NCBI RefSeq assembly: GCF_001949145.1
Contig: NW_019091552.1
Location: forward strand, 754,420 to 818,419
Direction: 5' to 3'
Length of the DNA: 64,000 bases
Source: Acanthaster planci
Lineage: Eukaryota > Echinodermata > Asteroidea > Valvatida > Acanthasteridae
This document shows positions 37,299-48,916 of this stretch, piece by piece. Position 1 is the first letter of the stretch, and each line of letters opens with the position of its first letter. The notes under the pieces are model-generated. The model did no database searches, had not been told where the DNA came from, and was given only the letters and a program-made list of their open reading frames with translations. Position numbers and translations under genes: made by a program.

Positions 37299-40200
37299 AT
37301 GATGAGGATTAGAACCATACTTGGCCTTATCGGCTTGATGTTTGCCAGCATACATTGCCAGAGCACTTGTACGTCTCCATATCAAGGTACATTAGCTTGG
37401 TGGGCCTTCAGGGTTGTTCATGTTTTGCTCGCTGGAATTGAATCCAAATAACTGCCAAAGTAACTTAGGCCTCGGAATATGCAACCTCATAACTCAGGTT
37501 TGTCATGATTTAATGCAATCTAAACATTTGCTGGGTTGTTCGTCTTTCACAGGACCACTGTAAGGAAGCGTACTCAAGAGGGTTTGAATCCCCCTTAAGC
37601 AAGTTTGTAATTTCTTCTTGGAAGTTATCATTTAATTTAATTAGTGCGGTATGAAGTACTGCTACAGCTGCTGCTGAATTCCTTACATAACGTCAACTTT
37701 GGTAGATCTTACTGAGTGTACTGTACATCAGTGATCAAGATTCAAATTCCATACACAGTAATCGAGTGTATAAACGTAGCAGTGTGAACTGTCGTTCATC
37801 TTGAAGGAGGTTGGTCAACAACTCACTTCAGGAAATTACAAATGTTTATTTGACATTTCTATTATTCCCGTCGGTTGTCGGTTTTGCACCACATGCCGAT
37901 TCGGGAACCTTGCTTCGAGACCATTTCGTCGATGTGAATAACTTTCAATTGGCAAATTGTCCCTTGTTATTAATATGTCCAGAAACTCACTGCCTCTACA
38001 AGAAAGACAAATGCATTCAAGACGTGAGCACACCCATTGATGTCTCCAGTGTTCCTTACCAAGGCAATATCGCCGTCAAATTGCGATATGGGTTCTGGCC
38101 ATACCCGACGACCAACTGCTCACTGGTGCTTATCTACAATACACCGGCGCTTTTCTTAGTGAAGCAATCAGAGGAATACAACTTTAACCTTGGTGACAGA
38201 CAATGTTTGACGCTTTTCGACGGCCCAACGACTGGTGCTAGCAAATGGTTGCGTAAATGCGGACGCAGCGATAACCGCTTCGTCTTTATTACTACTGGTC
38301 CGGCGGTTGTGTTCCACATGACCACACCCGGTGAAAACATCGTTTCAACATATACCTTTATTGTGACACCTGGCGCATTAGAAGGTAAGATTTTATTAAA
38401 TATAAATTCAACATCATTTCTAATTTACATTCAGCATGCTGCCAAGTTGCCGGTAGCCATTTCCCTACCTTCATGGTTCAACATGATTTTGTCCACTCTT
38501 TTGTAATTCGCAGCTAACCTGTACATGGAGGACTATTGTCAAGCTGCAAGCAATCCACTGGTTTACCCGAATAAAACCATCTGGCTTCATACCAACAGGG
38601 GCAGCCTGTACAATAACAGTGTTGATTGCACAATGACGTTGTACACCGAGCCCAACCACAGGCTGCTTATCAAGTTCCATGCCTTGTTTTTGGAAGAGTA
38701 CGATTGCCTGACTTTCTATGATTCAGACGGCACAAATACCGGTTCACGTATCCGACGGGTGTGTGGGATATACCAAGATGCAGAAATGGAAACTAAGGGC
38801 CGTTACTTGACAATCAATTTTAACACGGATGCGGCTGACAGAAAGGAAGGAGCAACCATGGCAATCACGTCCACCTCTGAAGGTAATTATGTTTTCTTCA
38901 CGGTGCGGAAGACTATTTCCATCACCATGGCACCCACTGACCACTCTAACCACGCCCATAACCAACATGAATTCGCACTTGACATGTTTCGTTTCCAGAG
39001 TGGACCTGCGATTCTGGTCAAGTCAAGTGCGACGACGGAAGTAACTGCTATAGCCTGGTGTACGACCGCTGTGATGGAAACTTCGACTGTAACGACGGTA
39101 GTGATGAGAAAAATTGTTGTAAGTTTACTGAATTTTTACTACAAAAAATGCTTGCAGCCCTTTTGCACTTCTGTAAATAATAACTCGGTTTGGGTGGTTG
39201 TTTCGTTTTTGATGCATTTTGGATGTTTTGTTTTCGTTTCGCTTTTCATCCATACCGACCATTGGTATCCTACTTTAAAACAGATTTATTACTCTGCTAA
39301 AAAGATATACCACCTTGAAATGATTCCGTTCGGAGGACTTCACTATTGAAAAGAGTACACGAAATTGAAGGAGCATTCTTACACATTTGAATCCCCTAAA
39401 AGCAATAAATCCGATGCTTACATAAACAGGCACTAAAAGGAAAACATTACGTATGGAAACCGTGTCTGATTTTACGAACCCAGCTAACTACACGTCACCA
39501 GCACCAAACTCTACAGTATATACATATATCCCTAAAATACAACAATACCGGGAAAGTATTGCACAAAATTCTTAAACCCTTCTTTGCTTGCAAGTTTTAC
39601 CTGCAAATAGTACGAGCGTGAACACCTTTTCGTATTGTGGAATCTGTTGGCACTTCCTACACACATTGTAATCCTCTTTCGGTGCCACATTGATAAAGAA
39701 CATCACTTATTGGATTCGATGGTGGGTGTTGCAGAGACGAGAGAGTGGCCACCCAATAGACCGTATTCGCGGCATCCCCAATTTTAGTCGTATTCCCCAA
39801 CGTAGTGTATTTATTTGAAAACGTTAAATTCAAAGAACCCCACTGTATTCTACGATTTCATTCCGACCCCCACAATCACCTGGTACCACCCCATTACGAG
39901 TATCAAATTGATACTGTATGTTAAGGAATACGACTGAAATTGGGGACGCCACGTATACGGTCCCAAAGTCAATGTATTAGACTTTTCTTACTCGAGGATA
40001 CCATTATAGTCTTTTCTTCTGGCTCCTCAGCGAATCAAAGCAGATACCTTTAGGGAGATATTGTCACGAAGAACCTGGGAAACACCACGGTTATTTAGGC
40101 TGAGCTTTGTTCGGAAGAAACAGATGGGATAGGGGAAGTCGAAATGGTGATTGAAAGTGTTGTCTCTGTAGGCCAAATAGAAAGTTTACAACACAGAATT

Positions 40201-43200
40201 CCGCACTTTAAAGCAAATATCAACTACCCCATATTTTGAGGCTTATTGTTATTATTATTTGCTGAAAATAATTTGGAGTTGACTTTTCATCGACAGCTGT
40301 CTGTTACTCGGGCGTGAAATGTGAGGTTGTAGAGGGCAAAGGTCAAGTTTGCATCCCGAGATTGAAGATGTGCGACGGAATGAGTGACTGCTTAGACAAC
40401 CAAGATGAACTTCATGAAAGTTGTTGTACGTATTTATAATTGGGCTCATTTCTTGTATCAGTAAGAGAAATTTCAACGGTATCACCCTTTAATAACATTC
40501 GATACTTCCTCAGAAGGAGCGTACAATTCTAATAAAAAACAGGTTTCAGACTTGTAAACGGGGGAAGTGTGCTTAAACCACTATCAGGGTTCCAATGAGG
40601 CTGACTACGCATTCAAAAAACACAGAACATACAATTTCAAAGTGCAGATGCAATGGGATGCATATGCCAACTTGAAAGTTGATGTTTGTATTTAACCCTC
40701 AAAGAGCGTTATGATTATGGCCCTTCACATCGCCAGGGCAGATTCTGACCTACCTAAAACCTCGACGGGGTCACGCACGATTTTTTTTATAGATTTTTAT
40801 TTATTTTTTTAACTGGGCATTTTGGATTGAGCTGTCTTAGAAAAAGGAGCTCAAGCCGAAACACCTACAGGCTCAGCTCCTGAAAAAAACTATGAGATAT
40901 CGGGAAATGTTTGCGGGCGGATACCACCTCGGCTCTATTAGGGTCAAAGTCGAACACTTGGTAGTTTAGATCCTGTGCTCCTTCTTCGGCGTGTGTCAGA
41001 GATCGTCGTTTTCCGAGGGTGCTCAGACCTTTACTTCGGAATCAACACCTGGGGAGGTTATAAGGAAACAAAGCATAAACACATTAGTAAACATGCAGGT
41101 GCACTGTGTGCGCGCATGCAGTTAACGCAAACGCATGTGTTGGATCTACGTATTTTATAGGAGGTTTAAACCGAATGTCAACGCCGGGCTGGTCAACACA
41201 AAGCATAAGATGGGCACGCAACCTTTTTTGCGCAGTGTGTTGTTAACCTCATTATTGTCCAAACATTGTACATCTAATGACGACTGTTGTGTACTGTATG
41301 AAGTGTTTCACGTTGTTGCAATGGAGGGCAGATGGAAAGTTTTCATTTTGTTTCAATCATTCCGTCTGTCAGCTGAATTGCCACGCAGTGTTCATTCTGA
41401 AGTCTCTCTTTCTACGATCGTTTCTTGGTTCTGATAAAGGGTGCCTCGCTAACACCTTACGTTGTCTGACCGCAAGTGGCTATAAGTACTGCATTGGAAG
41501 CTATCAAATATGCGATTCTGATCGGGATTGCCTGAAAGGCGAAGATGAGGAACCGTCACTTTGCGGTAGGTTTGAACAGTATGTCGTATTGAAAAGATTC
41601 AACCGCCTGGAATCGAAACTGCTCTGTAAAATACAGCGTGCGCCTCCAAGAATTTGAAACGCGTTGGCTTAAATTACGACGCGTCCAACCTCGACTCCAT
41701 GGTTGCGCGTTCCTTCACAAGCCCCTGGTCGTGTAGAATACCAAAATTACGCTGTTCAGGATGAATATACCTGAACGTAAAATCAGTCGCGTGCATATTT
41801 AAAAAAACTGCGCGCTCGTGCCCACGTATACTCTTGCACGTCAGGCACACGTAGGCCCTTAAATCTGTGTCACGCGTAAACACATTGACTCAAGTCCCAA
41901 TTTAAATATCCCAAATAGCAGTTACTGTAGTGGTCGTCTATCAATCCAATGATGACTGTCCTCATGTTAGTCCCTGTTGATGACTTGCACACGTAGATGG
42001 CTAGTAAAGCCAATTTTTGATCGGCAGACGCGGGTGCACTGGGGGCAAGGAAACTGTCCGGGGTCGTCAGGGTCAGTGGCTGATGCCTTTCTTCTTGCCT
42101 GTGCTGCAGTCACTTAAGCTCGTCTCTTCTCCTCAAAGTTGTCACGCACCTGGATGGTGAGGGCGCGCCAGCCTGTTCTGTCCATGGCCTGCAACTCCAG
42201 CTGCCTGGGATGTTGGATGTTTGATGTTGGCCTTCACGCAATCCTTGAAACGTTTGCGTGGTCTGCCTTAGTTACGCTTTCCATTGCGTAGTTCATCATA
42301 CATGAGCTGCTTTGGTAGCCTGTGGTCCTCCATCCGGATCACGTGACCGACCCATCGAAGCTGGGCCTCCAGTAATATGGCCTCAATGCTGGTCAATTGG
42401 GCTCTGTCCATGACCTCGAGGTTTGTGATCTGGCCTTGCCAGCGAATGTTCATGATTGCCCCCAGGCTTCTCACGTGAAACTTCTCCAGCTGCTTCAGGT
42501 GTCTTTTGTTCACAGTCCACGTCTCACATCCGTATAGGAGGCTGGTGAGGACGACGGCCCTGTACACCTTGAGTTTGCGGACAGCTGGATGTTGTGTTGG
42601 TTCGGGACAGAGTTCGGAGGCGACCAAGAGCTTGACTAGTCTTGCACATCCTGGCATTTATCTCTTTATTCAGGCTGCCGTCGTTGCTGATGGTACTACC
42701 AAGGTACTTAGTCATCCACCGTCTTCAGCTGTGTGTCCTCAATTGAAATAGAGGGTCAATGGGCGGTAGAGGTGGGCGCTGGTTGGCATAGTACCATAGA
42801 TGCCAAGACTGATGGTGAGGCGAAAAGGAGGAACGCTTCTGTAAACTTATCTGCGATCAGCTGAAGATCAGTCTCCTTGTGGGCCATGAAGGCACAGTCA
42901 TCAGCAAAAAGTGCCTTCAGGATGAACTTCTCTACAACTTTGGTTCTGGCATTCAGTCGGCGGAGGTCGAAAAGTGAGCCATCAAGTCTGTATCTCATGT
43001 ATACCCCAAGGTCCATGTCTCTGACAACGTGGTTGAGAACGCAAATGAAAAAAAGATTGAACAAGACTGGGGCCAGAACGCTTGCTTGACGCCGTTGCTA
43101 ATGTCAAAAAGTTCTGATATCTCTCCACCCGAGAGAACCTGCCCGGTCATGTTGTCATGGAACTGACGTATCAGGTTGACAAATTTGTCTGGGCACCCGA

Positions 43201-46200
43201 GCTTGGATAGGATAATCCAGAGGGCCTCCCTGTTTACTGTGTCAAAGGCTTTAGTGAGGTCGATGAAAACCGCATACAGGCGTGTTTTGCTCAAGGCATT
43301 TCTCCTGAACTTGCCGGACGGAGAAGATCATGTCCACTGTGCTGCGGTTTAGGCGGAATCCACACTGTGTGTCTGCAAAATTTCCTTCAGGTATGTTCTC
43401 AATCGGTCGATTTACGATGATCCGAGCCAGTATTTTCCCAGCAATAGAAAGGAAGGAGATGCCCCGGTAATTGCCACAGTCAGTCTTGGTACCCTTGTTA
43501 TTCAATAGGGAGACGACAGTGACATCCCTGAAATCTTTGGGCAGTTCTTCTTCTTCCCAGATGCTGGTAAGAAGGGAGTGGAAAGCCTCAAGGGCTACGG
43601 GGCTGGCTGATTTGAATATCTCCGCCGGGATTCCATCAATTCTGGGTGCTTTGCCCGAGCTGGTCTGCCTTATCGCCTTCAAGGACTTCATCCATTGTAG
43701 GGGGAAGGTCGGGGCAGTTGACCGTGGGTTTTGTGGGATCAGATCAAGAGCGTGGGGCTCTACATTGGAAGGCCTGTTGAGCAAGTTGCTGAAGTGCTCT
43801 CTCCATCGTTCGTTGATGCCGCTCTTCTCCTTCAGCAGGGTTGAGCCGTCTGCTGACAGTAGTGGGGTAATACATGGCTTGGAAGGTCCACAGACTTCCT
43901 TGATAGCGCTGAAGAATAATTTGGAGTTCTGCATGTCAGCGTATCTCTGGATCTCGTCAGCCTTTCTCTCCCACTGCTCATCCTGCATCTTGTGCAGTGC
44001 AACCCGGGCTTGCTTCTGGAGGTTCTTGAAACGATCATGCTTGGAGGTGAAGAAGGGGTCATTTCGCCACTCAACAAAGGCTTTCTGTTTGCCATCCACA
44101 AGTTTCTCGATGTGCTCATCGTTCTCGTCAAACCGATCTTGATGAATTCGTTTCCTGGGGCCTATGGTGGATTTTGCTGACTCCGTCAGCAGTGTTCTGA
44201 ACTGCTCCCACTTTGGGGTTGGGCAACCAGTAAGTGGTCTGTGGGTAGTCAGTTGGCCGTCAAGGTTTTCTGCAAATTCACTGCGTCGCTGATGTTGCTC
44301 AAGCTTGGCGATGTTGAACGCTGGTCCGAGGACCTTTGGCGTCTTGCGGTGAGTTGGGGCGATGTGCAGGGATAGAATGATCCTGACTAGACGGGTGGTC
44401 CGTCCAACACTCTGCTCCACGCATGGCCCTGGTGATTCTGATGTCATGGATGTCTCTCTGGCGGCAGATAGCAAAATATTTCAAGTGCCACTGTTTTGAT
44501 ATTGGGTGCATCCATGTTGTCTTGTACTTGTTGGCCTATCGGAATATGGTGTTTGTGATAGCGAGGTATTGTTCAGCACAGAGGCTCAAAAACATCAAGT
44601 GGTTGGAGTTGAGCTTTCCAGTACCGTGTGGCCCCAGCACGCCTTCCCAATTTCTGCAGTCTGCTCCAACTCTGGCGTTTAAATCGCCCAGCAAGACGAG
44701 CTTGTCACTGCAGGGGGTGTCCCTTATGAGGGTGCCAAGCTCCTCATAAAGAGCTTCTTTCGCTTCGTCTTTGCTGTTAAGGGTTGGAGCGTACACACTG
44801 ATGAGGGTTACGTGCTGGGTACGGTTTTGGGGGAAGCGGAGTTTCATCAGACGTTCATTCACTCATGGTTGTTTGGGGAGGGATGTCTTGATGGCCAGCC
44901 CTACTCCATGAATTTTCACTTCATCTTTGGCCTTTCCAAAAGAAAGTGTAGCCACCTTTCAGTTCATTCACAGATCCTTCTTCAGCAAGTCCGGTCTCGC
45001 TGAGGGCTGCGATGTCAATACAGTAGCGGGCCAGTTTCCTTGCAATAAGAGCCGTTCTTTCCTCAGGCCTTGAAGTGGCATCTTTGTCCATAAATGTGCG
45101 TACGTTCCACGCACCAAGAATCAATTGTTTCTGTCTTTGGTTTCGACCGCTTTGAAGGGTAAAACTGCCAGCCGCAGTATGCTGGCCAGTTGTAAGGGAC
45201 AGGCATTTCTTTGGGACACCTTTTCCAGTCCTTTCCCTCGTGTGAGGGTGAGCAGTGCTGTCCTGAGGAGGCTGCTCAGTCGCCTGGGGGAACGTCGAAT
45301 TTCACTCTCATCCTGGGGTCAGGAGGAGAGCAACTATTGCCGTCAGGCCGCCTACCTGCAAGGTGCAAACTACAACTGCCAGCGGTCACCTCCACCTGTT
45401 GCTTCGCCAGTTCCCCATCGCCGCAGGACATTGGTAGGTGTGGGGGTGTGGGGACTAACACCCATGAGGAAAACCTGTTCGGGAAAGTGATTAAAGTGGG
45501 AGAGTCGATGGACAAGGGCAATTCCACTCTCTCGGCCTAAGAAGCCAGAATCCGGTGGTACGCAGAAGCCGTCACAACCAGGGACTTCTTCGGCTGCAGT
45601 GGATGACTACGGCGTCTATAAATGCCTTGCCGTGCCCGTGGCGCTCCACTACGCTTGCTGTCGCCGCCTTCGTGACCGTTGGGACAGAAGTTGATTTCAT
45701 CCGCTCACTCCGCCGACTTGAGTCTTCACATGCTGGGGTAGGAATACCCTAACCTTAATCACTGGAAGAATGAGACCCGACCAACTACCTTCAACAGGTT
45801 TGGCCGGCCCGTCAAAGCATGCTACATCTACTTGGAGACACAGGTGAGAGTTGGGTGCCAGATGGGCACCAAAGGTTGACGAGCTACTCCCCAGAAGGAA
45901 ACCACGACGTGCCCCCCCCCAGGTGCTACCCCTACCTGGCAATCCATACAACTCAAGATGCCGCAGCAAGATCGTACACATGGGATCAAGGTTGCGACGC
46001 GCCAAATCTGTCGACCCAACGCGCGTTGGGAAAGAGTCAACAGATTTCGCGTGTTGTGATAGGCCAACGCGTTTCAAAATCTTGGAGGCGCACTATTGTG
46101 AATTTCCCGTACTGAAACTAAGGCCGTGTCCGAAAGGGGCTTCCAGAGCTACGGCTAGGTCTATTGTCTACGCGTCTCCACACATCTCCAATGGGGCGAA

Positions 46201-48916
46201 GACCTAGACCTAGCTCTAGACAACAGATTCAGATGCAGCTAAAAATTCGCTTCTTTAATAACTACCGGGAGAGCTGAAGCACCCTGAAAGAGATACATAT
46301 AGTTTAATGCCAGGATTTTTCTTCAAACCAAATACCAGTGTCACAAAATGGTAAGGAAACTGAAGACCGAGTATTGTTTTTGAAACCAAGTATAAAGTAA
46401 CGAGCGAATCGATAGAGTACCGAAGTGTGACGTCACTGTGAACCAGAAACTGCAGTGCAAACGACTGGAGTACGCGCGCGTGTTGGTTCACGCGCTGTTT
46501 CTCGCACTAATGCCTTTTGCACACTAATTGTGCGCATGACGTATTCACTTCGCTACTCTACGAACGAATACAAGAACTGAATAGCAAGTGATTGCTATAA
46601 ACCTGAACGAAGGTGCAATACCTGTAGAAGTCTCGTTCAAAGAGAGGCAGGTGGTCCATTTCTGAAACTGAATTGTTTTGTCAAGATTGTCAGTCTGGTT
46701 TCTACTGCCATCGCATCCCCAATGGTCAGTATGGCTGTCTGAATTCCTCGGACATTTGCAATGGTGAGCGCCAGTGCATGAATGGATATGATGAAGACAG
46801 ACACTTTTGCGGTGAGTATATCTGTGTCTAGTTTAACCATTAATATGAAATTTTAGGTCGAGTTTCCTTAAGGCCGTGGCACTTTGAGTTCACGACTTCC
46901 AGAGTATTTACAAACTGAAAGCTGGACTCTGAGAAATGCGCCTTCATGTCTTCGGGGCAGCATGTTAATGCAAGAATTGATGCAGTGACATAGTGGCAAC
47001 TTGCGCGAATTGCGCATCGAAATATGACATGCAGAAAAATTGGAGTCCGTGGCGAAAAAAGCGGATAGGACTTTAACGTGGTTTTGACATGAATGCTAGC
47101 TTTGGTATACTATAATAAGATTGAACACTGAAGGTGTCATTAAAAGTGACATGGAAAATTGTCAAATTACAGGAGTACAATGACTGCAATACATTGGCCA
47201 GTAAGGAGAAGATATCAAGCATCTAAATAATTCTCCGACTGTGGAATAGGAGCCCGCCTGATCGTTCTCCGTAACATGCATTTGAACCTTTTATTTTCAG
47301 TGTTAAAGTCTGCATGATTTGTTTCATGACACAAGCGAGCGAGCAAGTCAAAGTTTTGTCCGTCTTTTTAATCAGTTTGAGACCCCGTTGCAGTGTTGGA
47401 GGCACACTAAAGGCCGGTTCGTTCTTTAGCCGAATGCGAAAGAGGAGCAAATTCGAGGTCACGACAACTTTGTAGCGAAATTTCGTTCGAGTTGAAATAT
47501 GTTCAACTTTCAAAAATCTGACGTCACAAATTCGCATTCGATTTCGCTTTCGCAGGAAGTATGTACCGACCCTTAAGGACGTTTTATGGGACTTCCCCAC
47601 TAAGTGCTTACTATATCAGAAGATGAAAAAGTTCTTTGAATGAATCGAATTTCTCTTAGAGTGCAGCGAAGGGGTACGCTGCAGAACGGACTTTGGCTAC
47701 GAATGCTTACACAGCTATGACCTTTGCGATTCGTACTCGTACTGCTTAGACGGCCAGGATGAGAGTTCTTCAATTTGCGGTAAGCAAACGTTAAAAACAA
47801 TGAAAAGCATTGTACACAAATGCACTTTTTTTCCTAATTACGGAAGAGATTTACATTGGGACATCACATGATGTCAAATGTAACACCATTGTTTTTGTAA
47901 TGGATTAATGCTTGCTTATTTCTATTGCAAAACATGCAGCAAAGAAAAAAGTAATCCAGCAATATCTACAAATATGCAGGACGTTTATGTGTATAGACCA
48001 ATGTAACATTGGCCGCTGTGTGTATGAGGTTCAAGTGGGGGCATGTTGCCTTGTAGTGATTAGGGTTTGTAGCTTCTGATCATAGGGTTTCAGTCCAGCT
48101 AGTTTCCACATGTTGTGATCTTAGGCAAGTCACTTTAGTGCTTCAAGTGCTTCTCTACACTCAGAAGTAAATAGGGACCCGTGAGAGCAGATGATAATTA
48201 ATATGGTCAGCCGTTTTCGCTTAATATGGCAGCATCGGGCTAGTATACTCCCTAGGGAGCTGAGGTGGTTTGAGGAATGTTCAGATGTTGCGATCCCAAT
48301 GTGCAGGGGTAATGATATGTTGGGGCTTTGATTTACGGATACTGTGATACTGTGCTATGATAATGGTGTCTATTATAATGTATTACATGCAAGCTTCGTA
48401 TAGTGGCATTTTGCTTTAAAGGGCTCTTTGAGTACCAGCAACGATGCAGTCCTACCACCTTGAAACCTTAAAATGACTTCATAAAAACAAAAAAACGAGA
48501 AAACTATTAAATTTGAACCCTTGAAACGGCCAATTATGATTAAAACCAAAGCAACAGTGAGTTGATACGCATGTCAGACACAATATTCTTTTGAAGCTGT
48601 AGTAAAGGAACTGACTCTTCGTGTTAGCTCATATTTGTTTAATTTTTGAGTTAGAAGAAGAGGGGGACACAGTGTATCAAGAGCGCTGGGGTTACAGGTC
48701 GTCCAGAAATACCCAGAAAGTTGCAGCCAAAGGGGATGTTCTTTTACTTGTGTACTAACGATGACTTTTACAATCATTCTCACAGAACCTGCCATCCTGT
48801 CGTATTGGTCGTCTGGTGGACTGGCTGGCATCTTTATCGGTTACATCATCTTCGCCGTCATCGTCGTTGTCATCACGTGCATGATCCCAAAGAAATGCAA
48901 ACCGCTTGATGAGTGA
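37299..48916 (+). CDS. Copy A: CUB/LDLa single-pass membrane protein
   Basis: Nine exons: 37299-37386, 37983-38384, 38514-38882, 38999-39118, 40297-40425, 41440-41565, 46686-46811, 47660-47779, 48786-48916 (TGA). They total 1,611 bases, 537 codons including stop, and every intron is phase 1. Order: cleavable signal peptide (MMRIRTILGLIGLMFASIHC), two CUB-type domains, five LDL-receptor class A repeats each on its own exon, then an extracellular stub (SYWSSGG), a hydrophobic helix (GIFIGYIIFAVIVVVITCMI) and a short cytosolic tail KKCKPLDE. This is a type I receptor-like protein; CUB+LDLa+TM resembles Neto-type receptors in content only. LDLa repeats normally bind Ca2+ and ligands; ligand and function are unknown. 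The ATG opens the signal peptide, and a second ATG follows immediately. The exon 2 acceptor at 37981-37982 was chosen because it gives the required phase and a pyrimidine tract. Confidence 0.88.
37983..38882 (+). other. Copy A: two CUB-type domain exons
   Basis: Exon 37983-38384: CUB-like, with CLYKKDKC, IAVKLRYGFWPYPTTNCSLV and QCLTLFDGPTTGASKWLRKC. Exon 38514-38882: a better-conserved CUB fold with DCTMTLYTEPNHRLLIKF, EEYDCLTFYDSDGTNTGSRI and GRYLTINFNTDA. Several N-x-S/T sequons. Both exons are absent from copy B. Confidence 0.75.
39759..39962. mobile_element. MITE with about 38-bp terminal inverted repeats
   Basis: Left end GACCGTATTCGCGGCATCCC; the right end inverted reads GACCGTATACGTGGCGTCCC. 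Similarity continues through CCAATTT.AGTCGTATTCC. 204 bp, non-coding, in the intron after the first LDLa exon. The homologous intron of copy B (near 55830) lacks it. Confidence 0.85.
41638..46093. mobile_element. 4.46-kb TIR-bracketed composite insertion
   Basis: A 31-base terminal inverted repeat (GTGCGCCTCCAAGAATTTGA onward) at 41638-41668 is repeated inverted at 46063-46093 with one mismatch. The homologous copy B intron is only 439 bases and has neither end. A decayed LINE lies inside. Best read as a non-autonomous DNA element into which a LINE inserted. No transposase-like ORF was seen. Confidence 0.75.
41940..45780 (-). mobile_element. Decayed non-LTR retrotransposon (APE endonuclease + RT)
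   Basis: Minus strand. Endonuclease parts: 45124-44921 (ILGAWNVRTFMDKDATSRPE, ALSETGLAEEGS) and 44862-44536 (ISVYAPT, LLGDLNARVGAD). Reverse transcriptase parts: 44474-43251 (SSGKAPRIDGIPAEIF, NYRGISFLSIAGKILARIIV, CGFRLNRSTVDMIF), 43294-42995 (YAVFIDLTKAFDTVNREALW), 43064-42756 (catalytic FADDCAF) and 42657-42268 (LLYGCETWTVNKRHLKQLEK, LRWVGHVIRMED). The frame breaks at least at about 43.27 and 43.07 kb, with the NGVKQ motif running out of frame, so it is inactive. 3' end at about 41.94 kb; the 5' end is uncertain. It lies antisense inside a receptor intron. Confidence 0.9.
46120..46243. repeat. Short dispersed repeat (GCCGTGTCCGAAAG family)
   Basis: Contains GCCGTGTCCGAAAG, also present at about 1402-1415, and partly inverted CTAGGTCT / AGACCTAGACCTAGCTCTAG sequence. 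Absent from the copy B intron. Probable small MITE relic. Confidence 0.4.
48045..48385 (+). mobile_element. tRNA-derived SINE with MIR/CORE-like 3' domain
   Basis: Box-A-like TAGTGATTAGGG (48054-48065) and box-B-like GGGTTTCAGTCC about 30 bases further. Then GTGATCTTAGGCAAGTCACT and a CTCAGAAGTAAATAGGGACC segment, which resemble the widespread MIR/CORE motif (GACCTTGGGCAAGTCACTTA ... GTAAAATGGGGA). The tail around 48340-48385 is TG/TA-rich. The copy B intron lacks it. Confidence 0.65.
48786..48916 (+). other. Copy A: transmembrane exon
   Basis: Last exon, encoding the juxtamembrane stub, a transmembrane helix of about 23 residues and a basic 8-residue tail KKCKPLDE before TGA. Confidence 0.85.

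Larger units (their letters stand above)
38999..47779 (+). other. Copy A: five LDLa exons
   Basis: Separate symmetric (1-1) exons: 38999-39118 (CNDGSDEKNC), 40297-40425 (CLDNQDELHESC), 41440-41565 (CLKGEDEEPSLC), 46686-46811 (CMNGYDEDRHFC) and 47660-47779 (CLDGQDESSSIC). Each has six cysteines and the acidic Ca2+-site residues, though only the first has the textbook DGSDE. Confidence 0.88.

Noticed and set aside
37811-37982. N-terminal extension of the first CUB exon
   Set aside because: The frame is open, but the acceptor at 37981-37982 has the right phase and a pyrimidine tract. Copy B keeps this upstream sequence only as diverged intron with stops.
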